From positions 22,755-28,371 of the forward strand of contig DCBA01000016.1 in the NCBI GenBank assembly GCA_002313255.1: DNA of 5,617 bases, written 5' to 3'. Below, piece by piece: positions 1 through 5,617 of the stretch. The notes beneath the pieces were generated by a model. It saw nothing but the letters and a program-made list of their open reading frames with translations. It was not told the origin of the DNA and ran no database searches. The stretch is from Gammaproteobacteria bacterium UBA1119 (lineage in GTDB: Bacteria > Pseudomonadota > Gammaproteobacteria > Pseudomonadales > Azotimanducaceae). A program made the translations under genes and the position numbers. Within the stretch, counting starts at the first letter, position 1. Each line of letters opens with the position of its first letter.

Positions 1-21
1 AACCCAGAACAACTCATTCAG

Positions 22-648
22 TTAGAGGGCGGTCGCGTTGGCGCACTTCCACGCGAGCAGCGCCATTGCGGTGCGATGTGGCGAATATCTCAAGGCTAGT
101 GCATCGGCTTCCATGGGCGTCGGACGGACTTCCAGTTCCAAGATCTTCTGCAATCCGCGCATCGCGCCAACATCACCGCTTGGCCAGAGATCTGGACGTC
201 CAAGACTGAACATAAGGTAAATTTCCGCGCTCCAGCGGCCGAGTCCAAGCACCGCTTGAATCTGGACTAAAGCCTCCTTGTCCGATAACTCGCGGAGAGC
301 GGCTATGTCGAGTTCACCCTCACGAATCGCCTGCGCAAGTGCCCTCGCGTACTTGCATTTCGCACTGGAAAGCCCAGCCTTTCGCAAAGTCGACTCGCGC
401 AAACGCAGCAGCCTGGATGCGGAGACTTCAGTTCCGAGCGCGCCGATCACGCGACCATATATCGCACTGGCCGCAGATACCGAGACTTGCTGACCAACGA
501 TGATCCGTAGAAACGTTTCAAATCCCTCTGGCCTTCGCCTGGCTTCGGGATAGCCGACGACCTCGAGGACACGACGCACGTTTCGATCACGAGCTGCAAT
601 GGTGTCAAGGGATTCCTTGATAGCGTTGTTGGTGAGTGGGTGTCGCAT
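22..648 (-). CDS. alkA: DNA-3-methyladenine glycosylase II (AlkA-type, HhH-GPD)
   Basis: This cytoplasmic base-excision repair enzyme removes alkylated bases such as 3-methyladenine from DNA. The 208 residues cover only the HhH-GPD catalytic core: FETFLRIIVGQQVSVSAA (43-60) is the conserved first segment, GLSSAKCKYARALA (92-105) the next helix, VLGLGRWSAEIYL (133-145) the helix-hairpin-helix (usual form LPGIGxWTA), and PSGDVGAM (156-163) carries the catalytic aspartate D159. The E. coli AlkA N-terminal domain is absent, which is normal for the many short bacterial members, and there is no iron-sulphur cysteine cluster as in EndoIII/MutY. The ATG at 648 lies 34 bases after the DUF885 stop and has no convincing Shine-Dalgarno; a G+C hairpin precedes it. 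It is probably translated from the upstream transcript, with no evident functional link to the other genes. No Ada-type N-terminal methyltransferase domain is fused. Confidence 0.93.
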   Translation of the reverse strand: MRHPLTNNAIKESLDTIAARDRNVRRVLEVVGYPEARRRPEGFETFLRIIVGQQVSVSAASAIYGRVIGALGTEVSASRLLRLRESTLRKAGLSSAKCKYARALAQAIREGELDIAALRELSDKEALVQIQAVLGLGRWSAEIYLMFSLGRPDLWPSGDVGAMRGLQKILELEVRPTPMEADALALRYSPHRTAMALLAWKCANATAL

Positions 649-663
649 CGTCTGTCGGCGTCG

Positions 664-676
664 GCGCGCAGCGCGC
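664..676 (-). other. Small G+C hairpin before the alkA-like gene
   Basis: On the minus strand GCGCG, a CTG loop and CGCGC form a perfect five-pair stem, starting just after the DUF885 stop codon and ending 15 bases before the glycosylase ATG. No T run follows, so it is not a standard intrinsic terminator. It might slow polymerase or affect initiation, or be a composition effect. Confidence 0.3.
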
Positions 677-682
677 TGGAAG

Positions 683-2503
683 CTAGCGGCGATCCGCTAT
701 CATCCGATCGACGAGTTCCTCCACGATAAAAAGCGGCGGTTCACCATGATCGAGCACTGCGGAGTGAAATGTCTTGAGATCAAACTCATCGCCCAGCCTG
801 GTCTTAGCGCGTTCGCGTAGGTCCAGTATTTTCAACATCCCCATCTTGTAGCTGCAAGCTTGGCCCGGCCAAACAACGTATCGCTCGATTTCAACAACCA
901 CTTCCGTGTTACTCATGCCCGTCGTATTTTTCATGTAATCGATGGCTTCTTTGCGTGTCCACCGCTTGAAATGAATCCCGGTATCAACGACAAGGCGAAC
1001 GGCTCGAAACAATTCGCTCTGTAAAACGCCCAGTTCATCGTAGGGGTTATCAACCAACCCGAGTTCAAGAGCCAACCTTTCCGCATAGAGAGCCCATCCT
1101 TCACTAAAGGCCGACGTCCCGTATCCGTGCTTTCGATAAAGGGAAAGGCCTTCATTTTCTAGATTTATCGCGTTTTGAAGATGATGACCTGGAATCGCTT
1201 CATGGAACGCGAGCGTGCGCATGCTGTATTTAGGCGTCTGTTTTATGTCGTACAAGTTCGCGTAAAAGACCCCTGGACGACTTCCGTCGAGGGCGGGCGA
1301 CATGTAATAACCCCCTGCCGCGGTTTCCTCGGAATATTCCGGCACAGCGCGAACCACGACATCGGCTCGCGGCAATTGCCGAAATGCGCTTCCCACGGCT
1401 TCCTTGGTCGCCGCAACGATCGCCGAATAATCGGCTACCACGATGTCTTTTCGATCGGCCGTGTCCTCATAAAGAAAACGCGGGTCTTCGTTCAGGTTAT
1501 TCATGAGCGCGCCCACGCTTTCGGTGGTCGGGTAGCCAAGTCCGTTTAAAATTTCACGCATGCGACGAGTGATCCGATCGACCTCGGCGAGGCCCAGTTG
1601 GTGGATCGATTCCGCGGTCATGTCAGTCGTCGTATACGTCCTCAAACGAAGCTCATAAAACGCTTCGCCGTCGGGAAGAGACCACACGCCGTCGTGCGGA
1701 TTGGCGTGTTCGACGTGCGCATCGACGTATGAAAGTAGTCGCGAAAAACCGCGATTAGCACCATTATCTATCGCGTTCTCGAGGCGCTCGCCGAGATCCG
1801 CGACCACATCATTGGACAACCCAAGGATGCCCACCTTGTTCATGAATACGGAATACAGCGGATTGTCCTCGTACCCGTAAGCGAGGAATTCGTTCAGCTG
1901 ACGCCTTACGTGTTCGAATACGAAGGCCGGGGGATGGACGCCTTCGCCATGCTGCGCGTTCAGTATCTCAAGACTGCCGTCAAAAACCTCGTCAAACTGA
2001 TTGATCCGGCTAATGTAATCTTCGGCCTCTGCGCTGCTTCGAATCGGATGAATATCGGTCATGAATTCGACGAGATCGAGGTGAATCCCACCCAATTGTT
2101 CGAGTGGATAACCGTGGAATCGAAAATCCGACGTTTGCCTTATCTCATTGTCTAAAGCGAACAGTGCGATCTTTTGCGTAATACGTTGGCGATCGGAAAG
2201 ACCGGCGGGGGTGTAGGAAGCTATGATCCGCCGTCTATCGACCGCCTTCTGGAGGTCCGACTCGATCTTCTCTAGGTCGTAAAGCGATAGTTTTGAGTTG
2301 TGCTGCGTCAACCAGTTGAAACCATCCACGAGCCCCAAATGGGTAATCGTCTCCGGCGAATCAAACATATCGACTAACAGGTTTTTAGCTAGATAGTGGT
2401 CGATAGAAACCGGGCGCATGAAAAAGAGATTCGTTAGGTACATCGCGCCGACGATCAGACCCAGCAGAAGGGAATATCCAGAAAATCTAACAATCTTACG
2501 CAT
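683..2503 (-). CDS. DUF885 family protein, membrane-anchored or exported metallopeptidase-like
   Basis: This 606-residue protein is a DUF885 member, a family with a zinc-metallopeptidase-like architecture; most members have no proven substrate. The basic start MRKIVR is followed by a hydrophobic stretch at about 9-28 (YSLLLGLIVGAMYLTNLFF region) with no lipobox cysteine, so it is a signal anchor or uncleaved signal peptide placing the bulk in the periplasm. The family core is clear: AFHEAIPGHHLQ (432-443) supplies the putative metal ligands H434 and H440 or H441 and catalytic E435, FSEGWALYAERL (466-477) supplies a likely third ligand E468, then VVDTGIHFKRWT (505-516), VWPGQACSYKMG (544-555) and the closing HGEPPLFIVEELV (586-598). 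The length is normal for the family and nothing is missing. The start at 2503 is fixed by an excellent Shine-Dalgarno. The 101-base A+T-rich spacer upstream could hold its own promoter. Peptide or modified-amino-acid hydrolysis is a family-level guess. Confidence 0.93.
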   Translation of the reverse strand: MRKIVRFSGYSLLLGLIVGAMYLTNLFFMRPVSIDHYLAKNLLVDMFDSPETITHLGLVDGFNWLTQHNSKLSLYDLEKIESDLQKAVDRRRIIASYTPAGLSDRQRITQKIALFALDNEIRQTSDFRFHGYPLEQLGGIHLDLVEFMTDIHPIRSSAEAEDYISRINQFDEVFDGSLEILNAQHGEGVHPPAFVFEHVRRQLNEFLAYGYEDNPLYSVFMNKVGILGLSNDVVADLGERLENAIDNGANRGFSRLLSYVDAHVEHANPHDGVWSLPDGEAFYELRLRTYTTTDMTAESIHQLGLAEVDRITRRMREILNGLGYPTTESVGALMNNLNEDPRFLYEDTADRKDIVVADYSAIVAATKEAVGSAFRQLPRADVVVRAVPEYSEETAAGGYYMSPALDGSRPGVFYANLYDIKQTPKYSMRTLAFHEAIPGHHLQNAINLENEGLSLYRKHGYGTSAFSEGWALYAERLALELGLVDNPYDELGVLQSELFRAVRLVVDTGIHFKRWTRKEAIDYMKNTTGMSNTEVVVEIERYVVWPGQACSYKMGMLKILDLRERAKTRLGDEFDLKTFHSAVLDHGEPPLFIVEELVDRMIADRR

Positions 2504-2510
2504 GGGTATT

Positions 2511-2515
2511 CCTCC
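2511..2515 (-). promoter_or_regulatory. Ribosome binding site of the DUF885 gene
   Basis: The minus strand reads GGAGG, then AATACCC and the ATG at 2503: a core Shine-Dalgarno with an ideal seven-base spacer. It is the best site in the window and settles the start of the DUF885 protein. Confidence 0.85.
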
Positions 2516-2527
2516 GAGGGTTCAAGG

Positions 2528-2555
2528 AATCAAGCTATGATTCGCTGTAATCAAG
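2528..2555. repeat. Short direct repeat AATCAAG upstream of the DUF885 gene
   Basis: The plus strand carries AATCAAG at 2528-2534 and again at 2549-2555, 21 bases apart start to start, which is two helical turns. A partial third copy, AATCATA, starts at 2568. GAATC and GATTC also form a small inverted pair (2527-2531 region and 2539-2543). Same-face spacing is what a dimeric regulator would need, but seven-base repeats in A+T-rich DNA can arise by chance. Confidence 0.35.
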
Positions 2556-2604
2556 TCGACGGAGTGGAATCATAATAAAGAGATGTGACTCCCTGCTAGC
2601 ACCT

Positions 2605-3669
2605 CTAAGCAAACCGTGGCAGGACTTGCGTTTCGAACAATTCCGACGCCTCTTTACCTTCCTCGGATTGAGCACTAAACGTCGGCCCGTTGACCGCCAA
2701 CCGATCCAACCCGAGTTCTTTTAATTCCTGTAAGCGATCAACGCACTGGGCCGGATCCCCGACGATGGCAAAACGATCGATGAATTCAGGCGTCACCGCG
2801 GACGTTTGTAGAGAATCTCCTCGACCATGTCCTTTCATATCGTACCGCTCATGTATCGAATTGAGCACTTCCGCCTGCATCGCATCAACGGGTCCCGAGA
2901 TGCCTCCGTGCATTACTGAAAATCGCGCAAAGAGTGTCGCACCGCCTCGAGCCAGTTTGTGTGCTGTTTCAAGGTTGGAATGGCAAACAATATTGACGTA
3001 GGCCCCAAACGCCAAGTCATTTAAATCGCGATTTACGTCTCGTGCCGCTGCCTCGGCCGTTTCAATACCCCACCGCAATCGCTCGACATCGGCGCCCACG
3101 GTAAACATCACCCGCTCGGCATGTCTGGCCGCAATCCCAATCACCTTGGGGCCGGTCGCCGCAACCTCGACAGGAACTTTCGGATCCTGACGTAACCAAC
3201 CGATCGTACTGGTCGAAGGGGTGTCTGCCAGTTCAAGTGCTTCAACGTCAGGGGCAATGGAATCGTCAATGGCACAGTCTTCGAACGCAACTTCGCCTCC
3301 ACTCAAGTACGTTTGTACATTCTTCAAATACGTCTCAAAACTACCGAGTCGCGCGGGTGCCCTCCCCACATGGGCCAACGCCGAGTCCCCGCGACCGATT
3401 CCGAGAACAGCCCGACCGTCTGATAGTTTCTGGATGCTGCCGATAGCACTCGCGGTGACGGCGGCATGGCGCGTCACCGAATTAGTCACCCCGGGCCCCA
3501 AGCCCAAATTCGACGTCGCAATTGCCGCTGACGCTAGGGCAACGTACGAGTCACCCGACAAGTTCTGCGAATCGACCACCAGCATACCGTGCCAACCGGC
3601 ATCTTCTGCATGCCTGCCAAATTCTGCTGCCCGCCGCGGCGCGGAAACCCCTAAGGTCCAAAACTGCAT
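2605..3669 (-). CDS. LLM-class (luciferase-like) flavin- or F420-dependent oxidoreductase
   Basis: This 354-residue protein is a cytoplasmic TIM-barrel oxidoreductase of the bacterial luciferase-like superfamily, nearest in look to the methylenetetrahydromethanopterin reductase (Mer) branch. The N-terminal strand-helix unit reads AAEFGRHAEDAGWHGMLVVD (14-33). The Mer-type signatures are VTNSVTRHAAV (61-71) and GIGRGDSALAHVGRAP (90-105), followed by VEVAATGPKV (167-176) before a helix that reads IAARHAERV, and a C-terminal GDPAQCVDRL (304-313), typical of family members. These residues line the cofactor site, but the sequence does not settle FMN against F420. The Mer label often given to such proteins does not mean methanopterin is the substrate. 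The ATG at 3669 is supported by a strong Shine-Dalgarno (3674-3681). It starts 70 bases after the amidinohydrolase-like gene, so it is probably in the same transcript. The exact reaction is unknown; a monooxygenase or dehydrogenase acting on a catabolic intermediate is plausible. Confidence 0.9.
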   Translation of the reverse strand: MQFWTLGVSAPRRAAEFGRHAEDAGWHGMLVVDSQNLSGDSYVALASAAIATSNLGLGPGVTNSVTRHAAVTASAIGSIQKLSDGRAVLGIGRGDSALAHVGRAPARLGSFETYLKNVQTYLSGGEVAFEDCAIDDSIAPDVEALELADTPSTSTIGWLRQDPKVPVEVAATGPKVIGIAARHAERVMFTVGADVERLRWGIETAEAAARDVNRDLNDLAFGAYVNIVCHSNLETAHKLARGGATLFARFSVMHGGISGPVDAMQAEVLNSIHERYDMKGHGRGDSLQTSAVTPEFIDRFAIVGDPAQCVDRLQELKELGLDRLAVNGPTFSAQSEEGKEASELFETQVLPRFA

Positions 3670-3673
3670 GACA

Positions 3674-3681
3674 CTCCCCTC
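3674..3681 (-). promoter_or_regulatory. Ribosome binding site of the LLM oxidoreductase gene
   Basis: On the minus strand the bases read GAGGGGAG, followed by TGTC and the ATG at 3669. The purine-rich block sits four to six bases from the start codon, which supports this start and suggests independent, efficient initiation, unlike the upstream neighbour that has no such site. Confidence 0.75.
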
Positions 3682-3739
3682 GTTACGAAACAGAGATTAA
3701 AGCATCGTCGACCGAAGTCTTTGGTAAAGATCGCCGGAA

Positions 3740-4654
3740 CTAGACGGGATCGCGATGTAGTGGCTGACATAAGCAATGGAGACTGCCACCTCCTTTCGAA
3801 ATCATCGATATATCGGGCGCATATACCTTGAGCCCGTTCGCCAGACAAAGTTCATGCAGATTCTTCGCTTCCGACGGAATCATGACTCTGTCATTTCCCA
3901 GCGCAACGACATTACAGCCGAGACACATGGCATCCTCGAACGTTACCTCGAGGATTTCGATGCTCCGAGACTTGATCCATTCCACAAGTTCCGGTTCGAC
4001 AACGTCGGTGCACATAGCCGCGAGGCCTTCCGTTAGCATCGCGAAGAAAACATCCAAATGCACGAAGAACGGGTCAAACTGGTAGGTCTTTAACTCCCAA
4101 CCTTCGGGTTCGATCCAGCTCTTCAATTGGTCAACGGCAACCTTCTGCGTACGGTCGGCGTCCGAAAAACCGCAAAGAATCAAACCCGGTTTAACGACCT
4201 GGAAGTCGCCACCTTCGAACGCGCCCGCAGTGATCACGTCGTAAATCGGTATGTCGTTGTCATGATAGAAGCGGATAACTGGCCCATATTCGCCGCGCCG
4301 CCACCAGTGTCCCATCTGGGCGATGACCGGTCCCCAAGGCGTCATCACGGATGAGTCTCTCGCAAACACCTGGTAGGGCAGAGCTGGATCAGCCTGGAGC
4401 TTATGGACGGTCACGCCGGCGTCTCGGTAGCAAGCCTCCATCTCGGCGTGCTGCTGTTTGGCAATCTCGGGGTCGAACTTGTAACCGAGGCGGATTGTTC
4501 GCCGCGATACGGAGCTCGTTTCGAGCCAACGATAATTCTCAATCGGGCCAAGCAATACCTCGCGCAACACGCCGTATTCCGAGTTCATACCCCAGTCGCT
4601 GAGTTGGCGGGTGCCGCCCCCTTCAACCCGGTGTTTCAACGTAAATTCAGACAT
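3740..4654 (-). CDS. Amidinotransferase / dimethylarginine dimethylaminohydrolase-like enzyme
   Basis: This 304-residue protein belongs to the guanidino-group-modifying superfamily (dimethylarginine dimethylaminohydrolase, arginine deiminase, glycine amidinotransferase). These enzymes attack a guanidinium carbon with a cysteine, forming a covalent amidino intermediate. Numbered from the ATG at 4654, the motifs are SEYGVLREVLLGP (25-37), ARDSS (98-102), EGGDF (147-151), the catalytic-type histidine in HLDVFF (199-204), and GGGSLHCLC (288-296), with C294 the likely nucleophile only ten residues from the C-terminus, as is usual. The length is nearer to dimethylargininases than to arginine deiminases of about 410 residues. 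The ATG at 4654 lies 20 bases after the upstream stop but has no clear Shine-Dalgarno, so translational coupling is likely. A TTG at 4723 would extend it by 23 residues into the upstream gene and is less convincing. Hydrolase versus transferase activity, and the substrate, cannot be decided here. The partner upstream is a ureido hydrolase, which favours deiminase-like chemistry. Confidence 0.9.
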   Translation of the reverse strand: MSEFTLKHRVEGGGTRQLSDWGMNSEYGVLREVLLGPIENYRWLETSSVSRRTIRLGYKFDPEIAKQQHAEMEACYRDAGVTVHKLQADPALPYQVFARDSSVMTPWGPVIAQMGHWWRRGEYGPVIRFYHDNDIPIYDVITAGAFEGGDFQVVKPGLILCGFSDADRTQKVAVDQLKSWIEPEGWELKTYQFDPFFVHLDVFFAMLTEGLAAMCTDVVEPELVEWIKSRSIEILEVTFEDAMCLGCNVVALGNDRVMIPSEAKNLHELCLANGLKVYAPDISMISKGGGSLHCLCQPLHRDPV

Positions 4655-4674
4655 AGATATTCGCGCGATAGATT

Positions 4675-5617
4675 TTAGTGTTGATTGGCTCGCTCGAGCA
4701 TCGCATGCAATAACACATTGCAACCCGCTTCGAGCTCCTCGGGTTTGGCGTTTTCCGCCTCATTATGGGAAAGACCGCCTTCACACGGCACGAAGATCAT
4801 GCCTGTAGGCGCCACGCGCGAGACGTAAACCGAGTCATGACCTGCGCCCGAAACCATCTTTTTATTGGAGTATCCGAGCAGATCGGCCGCGCGCTGCACG
4901 GCGGCGATGCAATCTCCATCGAATTCAACCGCGGGGGATCGCCATTCGTCGTGAATCGAATATCCAAGTCCGAAGCGATCGGCCTCCTCGGCCGCAATGA
5001 AACGGAGGCGCCGGTCCATTTCATCAAGAACGGCTTGTTCGGGATGGCGCATATCGATCGAGAGCACAATCTTCTCGGGAACCGTATTACGGCTTCCGGG
5101 ATCCAGACGAATGTCACCGAAGGTCACCCTTCCCCATGGACCGTTTTCAATGGCGAGCTCGTAATAACGCTTCAAGATCGAATGAAGACCCATCATCGGA
5201 TCGCGACGATCCTCCATCGGCGTCGGACCTGCGTGGCAAGCATTCCCCTCAAGAGTTAGGTCGTACCAGTTCATTCCCTGCACACCCGTCAATACACCGA
5301 TCGTCAGCCCCTCGTTCTCAAGAATGGGGCCCTGCTCGATGTGCAACTCAAACGCTGCAGCCACGTCTTTTTCATCGATCGAGACTTCGTCGAGATAACC
5401 CAGGCGCTCCAGCTCTTCGCCAATTGAAATACCGTTCTTGTCGGTTCTACCGTGCCCGTATTGGAGACTGAACTCACCCGCCCAGACGCCCGAGCCAATC
5501 ATTGCCGGGGAGAAGCGCGCACCCTCTTCGTTGGTCCAAACGACAACTTCGAGCGGCCTATCTGTCGCCAGTTCTGCATCATTGAGGGTCCGCACGACCT
5601 CAAGCCCGGCAAGCACT
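4675..5617 (-). CDS. Zn-dependent hydantoinase/carbamoylase-family amidase (M20 fold), 5' end cut off
   Basis: Members of this M20-fold family (N-carbamoyl-L-amino acid hydrolase, beta-ureidopropionase, allantoate amidohydrolase) hydrolyse a ureido group to amine, CO2 and ammonia in the cytoplasm, using two metal ions. About 313 residues are visible. Counting from the first whole codon at the right edge, I see the metal-site NEEGARF (29-35), the ligand-bearing LHIEQG (91-96), GNACHAGPTPM (124-134) of the dimerisation/lid domain, N177 and R190 (in DMRHP), which fit the substrate-carboxylate-binding pair of the family, GAGHDS (257-262) and the last metal histidine in GLSHNEAE (281-288). Family proteins are roughly 410-425 residues, so about 100 N-terminal residues with the first His/Asp ligands lie beyond the window. 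The GTG at 5614-5616 is an internal valine, not a start. It is probably cotranscribed with the next gene, 20 bases downstream. The family is certain; the substrate is not. Confidence 0.93.
   Translation of the reverse strand, partial: VLAGLEVVRTLNDAELATDRPLEVVVWTNEEGARFSPAMIGSGVWAGEFSLQYGHGRTDKNGISIGEELERLGYLDEVSIDEKDVAAAFELHIEQGPILENEGLTIGVLTGVQGMNWYDLTLEGNACHAGPTPMEDRRDPMMGLHSILKRYYELAIENGPWGRVTFGDIRLDPGSRNTVPEKIVLSIDMRHPEQAVLDEMDRRLRFIAAEEADRFGLGYSIHDEWRSPAVEFDGDCIAAVQRAADLLGYSNKKMVSGAGHDSVYVSRVAPTGMIFVPCEGGLSHNEAENAKPEELEAGCNVLLHAMLERANQH

Larger units (their letters stand above)
2504..2604 (-). promoter_or_regulatory. A+T-rich spacer, possible secondary promoter
   Basis: This spacer between the LLM gene stop and the DUF885 start is clearly richer in A+T than its surroundings (23 G or C among the 60 bases 2521-2580). 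On the minus strand a TATTAT at 2572-2577 matches the sigma-70 -10 consensus at five of six bases, but no recognisable -35 lies 16-18 bases upstream of it. No terminator-like hairpin with a T run follows the LLM gene, so readthrough from upstream is also possible. A promoter here is tentative. Confidence 0.25.

Noticed and set aside
1175..1549. Plus-strand open frame of 124 codons
   Set aside because: Antisense to the catalytic region of the DUF885 gene, no family features.
3221..3700. Plus-strand open frame of 159 codons
   Set aside because: Opposite the LLM oxidoreductase, with a serine/alanine/proline-rich low-complexity translation typical of an antisense shadow.
3710..3719. Hairpin with a UUCG loop between the amidinohydrolase-like and LLM genes, considered as a terminator
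   Set aside because: The stem is only three pairs and no T run follows.
3651..3848. Minus-strand open frame of 65 codons bridging the gap between the amidinohydrolase-like and LLM genes
   Set aside because: It overlaps the conserved end of one gene and the start of the other in a different frame and resembles no protein I know.
4655..4723. N-terminal extension of the amidinohydrolase-like protein from a TTG
   Set aside because: It would overlap the upstream gene by about 49 bases using a rare start, and the added residues have no family look; the ATG at 4654 is simpler.
4765..5259. Plus-strand open frame of 164 codons
   Set aside because: It lies wholly opposite the M20 amidase, whose motifs are intact, and its translation shows no recognisable domain.
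5614..5616. GTG as start of the M20 amidase
   Set aside because: It sits inside the conserved family core (a GVLAGLE-type segment), about 100 residues after the usual N-terminus, so the gene continues past the edge.

Overview
The window holds five protein-coding genes, all on the minus strand, so transcription runs from the right edge to the left. Packing is tight: the gaps are about 20, 70, 101 and 34 bases. There are no RNA genes, insertion sequences, CRISPR arrays or other signs of mobility. By eye the base composition is in the low-to-mid fifties percent G+C. The gene content (M20-type ureido hydrolase, amidinohydrolase-fold enzyme, luciferase-like oxidoreductase, DUF885 protein, short AlkA-type glycosylase) suits a free-living aerobic bacterium, most likely a proteobacterium. 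Nothing in the window fixes the genus.

Right to left: (1) the C-terminal three quarters of a zinc-dependent hydantoinase/carbamoylase-family amidase (4675-5617, cut by the window edge); (2) an amidinotransferase/dimethylarginine dimethylaminohydrolase-like enzyme with its catalytic set visible (3740-4654); (3) a luciferase-like monooxygenase-family flavin or F420 oxidoreductase with a strong ribosome binding site (2605-3669); (4) a membrane-anchored or exported DUF885 metallopeptidase-like protein with a very good ribosome binding site (683-2503); (5) a compact DNA-3-methyladenine glycosylase II (22-648). The only A+T-rich spacer, 2504-2604, may hold a secondary promoter and carries a short direct repeat.

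The first three genes look like a small catabolic cassette for a nitrogen compound. The amidinohydrolase-fold enzyme could turn a guanidino group into a ureido group, and the M20 amidase family removes ureido (N-carbamoyl) groups to give amine, ammonia and CO2. The luciferase-like enzyme could oxidise a related substrate or product. This pathway is inferred from family chemistry and adjacency; the substrate cannot be read from sequence. The DUF885 gene may belong to the same nutrient-scavenging theme, while the DNA glycosylase is probably an unrelated downstream passenger.
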